DNA of 11,429 nt from Nitrospirae bacterium UBA4572. GTDB taxonomy: Bacteria; Nitrospirota; Leptospirillia; Leptospirillales; Leptospirillaceae. The stretch covers positions 3,419-14,847 of the forward strand of contig DGKK01000062.1 of assembly GCA_002387725.1 (NCBI GenBank), written 5' to 3'. Positions 6,610-11,429 of this stretch are shown piece after piece (positions within the stretch are counted from its first letter, which is position 1; every line of letters begins with the position of its first letter). The notes under the pieces were generated by a model, which worked only from the letters and a program-made list of their open reading frames with translations, made no database searches and had not been told where the DNA came from. The translations under genes and the position numbers were made by a program.

Positions 6610-7382
6610 AGGCTCCACCCCCAGACATCGATCAAAAGCTTGCTGATGAGGAAATTTGCGATGAGGATCCAGATCGCCGCATAGACAACGGCCTTGGTCG
6701 TGGCCCGTCCCACCCCCTGGGCGCCCCCGGTCGTCCGAAGACCGTAGAAACACCCGATCGAGACCAGGATAAATCCAAAGACGAAGGGCTTGACTATTCC
6801 ATTGACGAGGTTCGGGGGCGTCAGAGCTGTCCGGACACCCGACCAGTAAAGGGGGGCAGCCACGTGGGCTCCGAACATGGCGACAGCAAGTCCGGCCAGA
6901 ACCCCCAGGAAATCCCCCACGACCGAAAGGACCGGGAGCATGACCATGCCGGCCAGGATCTTGGGAGCCACCAGACGGTCGACGGGATCCACGCCCATGA
7001 CCAAAAGGGCCTCAATCTGCTGGGTGGTGGACATCATCCCCAGCTCGGAGGTGATCCCTGCCGTCACCCGGGCACTCATCACCAGAGAGGCCAGAACCGG
7101 ACCCATATCACGAATCACCGAGGTCGCCACGACCTTGCCCAAAAGGTTCGTCGCCCCGTAGGGGGCCATCACCACGCTGAACTGGAGCGCCATGTCGAGA
7201 CCGGCGAAGAGGTTGGCCAAAAAGACGATGGGGATCGACCCCACCCCCAGGCGGTCCATCTCCAGAAGGCTCTCGCGGAACCGGAAATGGACCACCAGAT
7301 ACCGAAAGGCCCGAGCCACCATCAGGGTAAAACTCTGGATCGTCCCCAGGATCCCCAGGACGAACTCGAACGGGTCGATCAT
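6606..7382 (-). CDS. mlaE: MlaE-type lipid transport permease
   Basis: This 258-residue integral membrane permease is full-length for the family. The conserved core is easily seen: RDMGPVLASLVMSARVTAG (91-109), the ELG and EALLVMGVDP elements (113-133), and the C-terminal GLRTTGGAQGVGRATTKAVV (214-233). It would form the dimeric membrane channel with MlaF below and the MlaD ring above. The ATG at 7382 overlaps the nfo stop codon (ATGA), with GGAG about 11 bases upstream, so translation is probably coupled. The frame stays open upstream into nfo, but homology begins only at this ATG. MlaB and MlaC genes are not seen in the window. Confidence 0.93.
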   Translation of the reverse strand: MIDPFEFVLGILGTIQSFTLMVARAFRYLVVHFRFRESLLEMDRLGVGSIPIVFLANLFAGLDMALQFSVVMAPYGATNLLGKVVATSVIRDMGPVLASLVMSARVTAGITSELGMMSTTQQIEALLVMGVDPVDRLVAPKILAGMVMLPVLSVVGDFLGVLAGLAVAMFGAHVAAPLYWSGVRTALTPPNLVNGIVKPFVFGFILVSIGCFYGLRTTGGAQGVGRATTKAVVYAAIWILIANFLISKLLIDVWGWSL

Positions 7383-8296
7383 TCGGTGGCAAGCTCCACA
7401 TGCACGGAAAACCCCGCCAGGGAAAAGAGGCGGCGCATATTCTTGCGGTCCTCCTCGTCCCCCTCCCCCTTGGGCGTTTCCAGGACAATGGGGGTCTCGG
7501 ATCTCACCGCGAGCCGAACGAGATGCTCCAGGGCAGGAAGTCCGATATGGCCCTCGCCCAGCCCGGCATGACGGTCCCGGCCCGACCCCCGGGGATAGAG
7601 GGCATCGTTGAGGTGCCACAGGGAGGGTCGCCCCCCGGGGACCGCCTCACAGAATCGGGAGACGAGCTCCTGCCCGGCCCCCTCCTCCGAGAGGTCGAAC
7701 CCGCTGGCAAAAAGGTGGCAGGAATCCAGACAGAGTCCCGTCTGCCCAGGGCGGTCGATGGCCACATAGATCTCCGTCATTTCCTCAGGAGTCGCCCCCA
7801 GCATGCTCCCTGCACCCGCGGTGTTTTCTAGCAGAAGGGGAGGAGCCTCTCCGGGAACCCGGTCCAGAACCTCCCGTATGCGGGACGCGGCTCTTTGAAC
7901 GGCCTTGGGACGATCCCCTCCCCGGGCAGATCCCGGATGGAGAACGAGGCCCTTCGCCCCCAACAGACGGGCGGTCGATAGCTCCTTTTCCAGGGTCTCC
8001 ACGGACTTTCGGGCGATGTCGGGATCTTCCGAGGCCATGTTGATCAGATAGCTTGCGTGGATAAAAACATCGGAAAAAGAGGCGCGGGAGCGGGCCCCGG
8101 CATAGGTCTCGAGAAGAGGCTCATCAGGAAGGGAAAACTCCCAGCTCCGGGAGGAATGGGAAAAAATCTGGACCGTTCCGCAGGCCAAGGCCTCACCCCG
8201 AGCAAAGATGCGGTCGAGGCCTCCGGCGGTCGAGACATGAAGGCCGAACCGGGGAAGGTCTCCCCCGGTCCGGCCGGTTGTTGACGCTTTGGTCAA
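7379..8296 (-). CDS. nfo: Endonuclease IV (AP endonuclease, deoxyribonuclease IV)
   Basis: This 305-residue TIM-barrel enzyme cleaves DNA 5' to abasic sites in base-excision repair and uses three Zn ions. All nine expected ligands can be placed: H80, H120, E157, D191, H194, H228, D241, H243 and E273, in the motifs FIHAS, VLHPGS, LLEN, LDSCH, WHLND, DRHAG and VLETPK. The length is near that of the E. coli enzyme (about 285). The start is TTG at 8296, with GAGGA about 5 bases upstream; there is no ATG or GTG before the conserved FGLHVSTAGG, so TTG is the only plausible start. It lies 7 bases after the Spy-like gene and overlaps mlaE, so a DNA repair enzyme sits inside an envelope operon. Confidence 0.94.
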   Translation of the reverse strand: MTKASTTGRTGGDLPRFGLHVSTAGGLDRIFARGEALACGTVQIFSHSSRSWEFSLPDEPLLETYAGARSRASFSDVFIHASYLINMASEDPDIARKSVETLEKELSTARLLGAKGLVLHPGSARGGDRPKAVQRAASRIREVLDRVPGEAPPLLLENTAGAGSMLGATPEEMTEIYVAIDRPGQTGLCLDSCHLFASGFDLSEEGAGQELVSRFCEAVPGGRPSLWHLNDALYPRGSGRDRHAGLGEGHIGLPALEHLVRLAVRSETPIVLETPKGEGDEEDRKNMRRLFSLAGFSVHVELATE

Positions 8297-8303
8297 GAAG
8301 TCC

Positions 8304-8801
8304 TCACATGCCAGGATGGTGATACGGAGGATGAGGTCCCATCATTCCCCCCATCATGCCATGGTGCATCATCATCATTTCACGCCAGAGCTTTTTTGCC
8401 TTGGCAAACTGCTCATCCGTCAGAACCTTGTGGGCCCCGGCCACCATCGTCACAAAGGCCCGCATGATTTTCTTCTTGTGAGCCAGAACCTTGTCCATGT
8501 TCTTCTGAACCTGGTTCACGTCAACATTATGCCGCATCATGAGAGACATCGTCTCCATGTGAAGAACGTGAATCCGGGCCTTTTCCATGATCTTCGTCTT
8601 CATGAAGGCCATCTTGAGGGCCATGAGCTTCTTCGTCTGGTCGGAAGAGAGACCAAGGCGATCCTGGTTCATCAGATAGAATCCGATGGGACCCATATGG
8701 CCATGGTGCATCATGTTGGCCCGGGCCGTCGCAGGCTGTGCAACCTGGGAGACCAGGAAGAGAACTCCGGCCAAAAGCCAGGCGAGACGTTTTGTGGTCA
8801 T
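8304..8801 (-). CDS. Met/His-rich periplasmic Spy/CpxP-like protein
   Basis: This 165-residue protein has an N-terminal signal peptide (KR, hydrophobic core to about 20, likely cut after ATARA at 28) and a mature helical body. Two motifs resemble the LTxxQ motif of the CpxP/Spy/ZraP family: LSSDQ (51-55) and LTDEQ (127-131). Methionine is extremely frequent (25 residues) and there are 13 histidines, concentrated at the mature N-terminus (MMHHGHM) and C-terminus (MMMMHHGMM and HPPYHHPGM). The family acts as periplasmic chaperones or metal-responsive sensors; the Met/His ends suggest Cu, Ag or Zn binding, which is inference. The start is well fixed by AAGGAGG five bases before the ATG. It is first in the six-gene run, directly downstream of a two-component system, and has its own promoter. 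Confidence 0.85.
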   Translation of the reverse strand: MTTKRLAWLLAGVLFLVSQVAQPATARANMMHHGHMGPIGFYLMNQDRLGLSSDQTKKLMALKMAFMKTKIMEKARIHVLHMETMSLMMRHNVDVNQVQKNMDKVLAHKKKIMRAFVTMVAGAHKVLTDEQFAKAKKLWREMMMMHHGMMGGMMGPHPPYHHPGM

Positions 8802-8824
8802 GGGAACCTCCTTGGAAAAGATGG

Positions 8825-8844
8825 GTCCGGATGATTTTCCGGAC
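8825..8844 (-). promoter_or_regulatory. Hairpin in the Spy-like mRNA leader
   Basis: A perfect six-pair stem (GTCCGG and CCGGAC) around an eight-base AT-rich loop lies between the predicted transcription start and the Shine-Dalgarno. A short TCTTTT follows it at a distance of four bases, so weak attenuation is possible. It could also be the dyad of a regulator. Confidence 0.45.
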
Positions 8845-8861
8845 AGGATGGATCTTTCTCT

Positions 8862-8890
8862 ATTTTATCCTTGTTTGAGCCCCTTGAAAA
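8862..8890 (-). promoter_or_regulatory. Sigma70-like promoter of the Spy-nfo-mla run
   Basis: Minus-strand -35 TTTTCA (8885-8890) and -10 TAAAAT (8862-8867) are 17 bases apart; matches to consensus are 4/6 and 5/6. It lies in the 114-base gap after the histidine kinase gene. The predicted start, near 8855, gives a leader of about 54 bases. Confidence 0.6.
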
Positions 8891-8915
8891 GGACGGCCAG
8901 ACATCGGGAGATCTG

Positions 8916-10268
8916 TTACAGGGAAGAGGAAGGAAGCCTTCGGGAAGGCAGGTGCAGGGACACGGTGGTCCCCTTCCCCAGGGCACTCCGGACGGTGACC
9001 CGGCCGGAGAGAAGGGTCATGACATGGCGAACGATCGAAAGTCCCAGCCCTGTTCCCGGAACGGCGGGACTGCGTGAGCGGTCGACCCGATAGAATCTTT
9101 CAAAGATGCGGGGGAGCTCCTCCTCGGGAATTCCCATCCCTCGATCCTCCACATCGATCTGGATTCCCTCGTCATCCATCGCGGCACCAAGTCGGACAGA
9201 GGACCCCGGAGAGGAATACTTGATGGCATTGTCAAGAAGATTGACCAGCACAAGATGGAGGAGGGAGTCATCGGAGATAAAGGTGAAGGGTCTTGAAAAA
9301 TCCGCTTCGAGGCGCATCTCCTTTTGGGAGAGCCGGTCGAAAAACTCTTCCCGAAGACGGTCGGCGAGCGCTCCCATCTCGATCGGGGACAAACGAAGGT
9401 CCACAGTCCCCGATTCGAGGCGCGAGAGCTCGAGGAGGTCGTTGACAAGCCGGGAAAGGCGATCGGCGGAGGTCGAGATGATCCCCAAAAAACTCTTGGC
9501 AAGCTCCGGATCGGCGAGCGCTCCATCGCTCAGCGCCTCGGCATAGCCCCGGATCGAAGTCAGAGGGGTCCTGATCTCATGGGAGACATTGGCGACGAAG
9601 TCCTTTCGGATTCTCTCCAACCCCCGAATCGTGGTCATGTCGTAAAAGAGAAAGATCCCGTAGCTCTTCCCGGACCCGTCCCGGGGCTCCGAAATCGTTG
9701 CCACCACATTCAGGACCTTGGCGGCTCCGCGACTGCGATAACCCAACTCCCGCATGACCCGGTTCCTGGTCCGAAAGACCTCCTCCACGAGCTGGTGAAT
9801 CGCCGTCTCCCGAACCACGATTCCCAGGCGGTTTCCCACCGCCTCGCTTGCCGGAATGGCCAGGATACGTTCGAAGGCCGGATTCACCATGAGGATCTGG
9901 GAGTTCGAGGCGGTGACCACCACGCCCTCCACCATATTGTCAAAGACCCCTTCGAAGCGGCTCGCGACTTCGGCAAGGCGCCCCGAGGTCTCGTGCTTTT
10001 CCTTGAGGAGTCTGATAAGACCCGAAAGCATGGGATCAAAGAGGTCGTCAAAGAAGCCCTGAGCGGCGATCGTCAGGGGATTTTTCAGCGCTGCCCCCGC
10101 CTGACGCGCCACAATACGGTAGATCAGGCGGACCAAAAGATACAGAAAGAGAAAAAGGCCGGCAAAGAGAATCAGGCGGGCCATTCCGTGGCCCGCCAGG
10201 AGCATGAAGATCCCGCCTGCGACAAAGGCGCCTCCGCCGAGGAGGAAGACGAAGGCGCGAAAGCTCAT
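8916..10268 (-). CDS. phoR: PhoR-like membrane sensor histidine kinase
   Basis: This 450-residue kinase has two adjacent N-terminal helices (about 5-25 and 30-50) with only a few residues between them, so there is almost no periplasmic sensor. A linker leads to a PAS domain (about 104-210, FDNMVEGVVV and NPAFERIL), the H-box VSHEIRTPL with H230, the N-box LLDNAIKYS (N347), G1 box DRGMGIP (375-381), F-box IFERFYRVD (388-396) and G2 box GTGLGLSIV (405-413). All are intact. The architecture is that of PhoR, which in enteric bacteria works with the Pst transporter and PhoU in phosphate sensing; no pst or phoU genes are visible here, so the signal is uncertain. The ATG overlaps the regulator stop codon (ATGA). 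Confidence 0.9.
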   Translation of the reverse strand: MSFRAFVFLLGGGAFVAGGIFMLLAGHGMARLILFAGLFLFLYLLVRLIYRIVARQAGAALKNPLTIAAQGFFDDLFDPMLSGLIRLLKEKHETSGRLAEVASRFEGVFDNMVEGVVVTASNSQILMVNPAFERILAIPASEAVGNRLGIVVRETAIHQLVEEVFRTRNRVMRELGYRSRGAAKVLNVVATISEPRDGSGKSYGIFLFYDMTTIRGLERIRKDFVANVSHEIRTPLTSIRGYAEALSDGALADPELAKSFLGIISTSADRLSRLVNDLLELSRLESGTVDLRLSPIEMGALADRLREEFFDRLSQKEMRLEADFSRPFTFISDDSLLHLVLVNLLDNAIKYSSPGSSVRLGAAMDDEGIQIDVEDRGMGIPEEELPRIFERFYRVDRSRSPAVPGTGLGLSIVRHVMTLLSGRVTVRSALGKGTTVSLHLPSRRLPSSSL

Positions 10269-10963
10269 GGACCGCCCTTCCCCTCTTCCCGAAAGCGATA
10301 GCCTATCTGCTTGACCGTCTCGACCCAGGCGGCCGACTCCCCCATCTTTTTCCGAAGGCGACGGATATGGACATCCACGGTCCGGTCCGTCCCCTCGTAG
10401 TCGTCGCCCCAGACCGTATTGAGAAGGGTCTCCCGATCGAGAACGCGGCCGGCCACCCGCATGAGAGCGACCAGAAGGTCGAACTCCTTGGCCGTCAGGG
10501 GTGCCGGAATCCCTTCAAATGTGGCCTCATGACGACCGATATCGATAGTGACAGGACCGATCGACATCCGCTCCGTCAGGCGCTGCTGGGTTTCCCGGCG
10601 GCGGAGGACCGCCTTGACCCGGGCGACCATCTCCTTGGGGTGAAAGGGTTTGACGATGTAGTCGTCGGCACCCATCTCAAGACCGACCACCCGGTCGGTC
10701 TCTTCCCCCTTGGCCGTCACGATCACCACCGGAGTGGCCGAGATTGCCGGATCCTGCTTGATGAGACGGTTGACGGTCAGTCCGTCGATGCCGGGAAGCA
10801 TGAGATCGAGGAGGATGGCATCGGGCTTGAGGCGACGAGCAAGAGACAGGCCCGCCGTTCCGTCGGAGACATGCTCGCACTCAAAGCCCTCCATCTTGAG
10901 GTAGTGGTGGATCAGGCCGGCAATATCGGGGTCATCCTCGATCATCAGGATCTTTTTGGCCAT
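10265..10963 (-). CDS. phoB: PhoB-like OmpR-family response regulator
   Basis: This 232-residue regulator has a receiver domain (acidic pair D10/D11, phosphoacceptor D53 in LLDLMLPG, T83, K105 in VKPFHP) and a C-terminal winged-helix DNA-binding domain (about 133-227, TAKEFDLL and RTVDVHIRRLRKK). I chose ATG at 10963 because MAKKILMIEDD is the standard family start and GGAG lies about 10 bases upstream; an in-frame longer version (from 11026) would add residues encoded by the probable promoter. It forms one operon with the kinase gene. The sequence is typical of PhoB, but a different envelope signal cannot be excluded, given the Spy-like gene downstream. Confidence 0.92.
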   Translation of the reverse strand: MAKKILMIEDDPDIAGLIHHYLKMEGFECEHVSDGTAGLSLARRLKPDAILLDLMLPGIDGLTVNRLIKQDPAISATPVVIVTAKGEETDRVVGLEMGADDYIVKPFHPKEMVARVKAVLRRRETQQRLTERMSIGPVTIDIGRHEATFEGIPAPLTAKEFDLLVALMRVAGRVLDRETLLNTVWGDDYEGTDRTVDVHIRRLRKKMGESAAWVETVKQIGYRFREEGKGGP

Positions 10964-11005
10964 ATTATATAATCTCCGGGGCAAAGGGTCGCTACAGTCC
11001 ATCAA

Positions 11006-11034
11006 AGAATAGGAAAGATAAGGCAAAAAATCAA
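11006..11034 (-). promoter_or_regulatory. Candidate promoter of the two-component operon
   Basis: Minus-strand -35 TTGATT (11029-11034) and -10 TATTCT (11006-11011) are 17 bases apart; each matches 4 of 6 consensus bases. The predicted start lies about 35 bases before the regulator ATG. I see no clear pair of PHO-box-like repeats in front of it. Confidence 0.45.
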
Positions 11035-11071
11035 TTAAGGAGGGAACTTCAGCCGGACAGGAGGAAGGTCG

Positions 11072-11094
11072 CCCCCCTTCCTCGAGAAGGGAAG
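11072..11094 (-). terminator. Weak terminator-like hairpin after the JAMM peptidase gene
   Basis: On the minus strand, CCCTTC and GAAGGG pair around loop TCGAG, extendable by two G-U pairs and one C-G. No T run follows immediately (the next bases are GC-rich), so it would be at best a rho-assisted or partial terminator. It lies 8 bases after the peptidase stop codon. Confidence 0.25.
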
Positions 11095-11101
11095 GAATCG
11101 G

Positions 11102-11429
11102 CTAGGAGATTTTATCGGAGACGGTCCGAAGGGGAAGTTCCCGGGCCCGGCCGTCCTCGACCACGAATCCCCTGACCACCGCCGGCTCCTTTTCGAGACC
11201 GACGATAATCATGTATGCCTCCGGATAGAATGCCTGGCGGATATCGGTGGGAGAAGGAACGGGTTCGGAGAGGGGGTGGGAATGAAAGATGGCGAAAAGC
11301 GACCAGCCTTCAAGGCGGATCCTCTTCATCGCATCGAACTGCTCCCGGGTTTCCATCTGATAGCGGACCGGAGAATGGAGGCTGTTGGTCACGGGCAGAA
11401 CCTCCACCGCTCGTCCCGTGGCATCGGCG
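11102..11429 (-). CDS. JAMM/MPN+ family zinc metallopeptidase, C-terminal part (N-terminus outside window)
   Basis: The frame is open to the right edge; 108 codons are visible before the TAG at 11102. The central motif HSHPLSEPVPSPTD fits the JAMM zinc site exactly: H-x-H, seven residues, then S-x-x-D. The preceding segment (PVTNSLHSPVRYQM) is also family-like. The catalytic Glu lies on the missing N-terminal part. Small bacterial JAMM proteins of about 140 residues (M67 family, Mec-like) cut a substrate from the C-terminus of a ubiquitin-fold sulfur carrier in cysteine or cofactor biosynthesis; that role is plausible but depends on genes beyond the window. A GTG at 11407 is in frame but lies inside the conserved domain and is not the start. 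Confidence 0.82.
   Translation of the reverse strand, partial: ADATGRAVEVLPVTNSLHSPVRYQMETREQFDAMKRIRLEGWSLFAIFHSHPLSEPVPSPTDIRQAFYPEAYMIIVGLEKEPAVVRGFVVEDGRARELPLRTVSDKIS

Noticed and set aside
6610..6753. Upstream extension of the MlaF frame
   Set aside because: The extra residues are encoded by the end of mlaE and lack ABC family similarity; the GTGA overlap start gives a normal MlaF.
7383..7619. Upstream extension of the MlaE frame
   Set aside because: The frame is open, but it lies inside nfo and encodes Pro/Gly/Arg-rich sequence without family similarity; MlaE homology starts at the ATGA junction.
9324..10301. Long plus-strand open frame antisense to the kinase gene
   Set aside because: Its product resembles no family and it overlaps an intact histidine kinase with all catalytic boxes; an effect of GC-rich codon bias.
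10964..10969. Perfect TATAAT hexamer directly before the regulator ATG
   Set aside because: Transcription from it would start inside the coding region, there is no -35 box 17 bases upstream, and it sits between the ribosome site and the start codon.
10964..11101. PHO-box repeats upstream of the regulator
   Set aside because: I looked for paired CTGTCAT-like direct repeats and found none convincing.
1..11429. tRNA, rRNA, CRISPR arrays, insertion sequences, attachment sites
   Set aside because: No cloverleaf, repeat-spacer pattern, transposase motif or terminal inverted repeats were seen on either strand by eye.

Overview
All genes I can support lie on the minus strand, so they read from high to low coordinates. 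The window encodes a diderm (Gram-negative) envelope: a MlaEFD-type retrograde or anterograde lipid transporter, a periplasmic Spy/CpxP-like protein, and a C-family (cbb3-like) heme-copper oxidase subunit. High GC, GTG/TTG starts at tightly overlapping gene junctions, and a stand-alone divergent CcoN would suit an acidophilic iron-oxidising Nitrospirota such as Leptospirillum. That placement is an inference from gene content only and I hold it loosely.

Layout from right to left. At 11102-11429 is the C-terminal part of a JAMM/MPN+ zinc peptidase, cut by the window edge. At 10265-10963 and 8916-10268 is a PhoB/PhoR-type two-component pair with an ATGA overlap and a candidate sigma70-like promoter in front. 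A second promoter then starts a six-gene run (8801 to 3606) joined by overlaps or gaps of 11 bases or less: Met/His-rich Spy-like periplasmic protein, endonuclease IV (nfo), MlaE permease, MlaF ATPase, MlaD substrate-binding protein with four 34-residue repeats, and a membrane-anchored calcineurin-like phosphoesterase. This run mixes envelope lipid trafficking, periplasmic quality control and base-excision repair.

At 2101-3474 is a monocistronic gene for a divergent CcoN-like oxidase subunit I. It has a good promoter, a strong hairpin early in the leader, a strong Shine-Dalgarno and a strong rho-independent terminator. No ccoO or ccoP is beside it. After the terminator come a membrane-tethered MoxR/CbbQ/NorQ-like AAA+ ATPase (625-1971) and, starting immediately after its stop codon, an unrecognised partial gene (1-624) that runs off the window.

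The points most worth a second look are: the oxidase subunit mixing CcoN-type and NorB-type sequence features, next to a NorQ-like ATPase with its own membrane domain; the similar leader design (hairpin 17 bases after the -10 box) at the oxidase and Spy-like promoters; and the envelope/lipid operon that includes nfo. No RNA genes, mobile elements, CRISPR arrays or long repeats were seen, and no gene-free stretch exceeds 300 bases.
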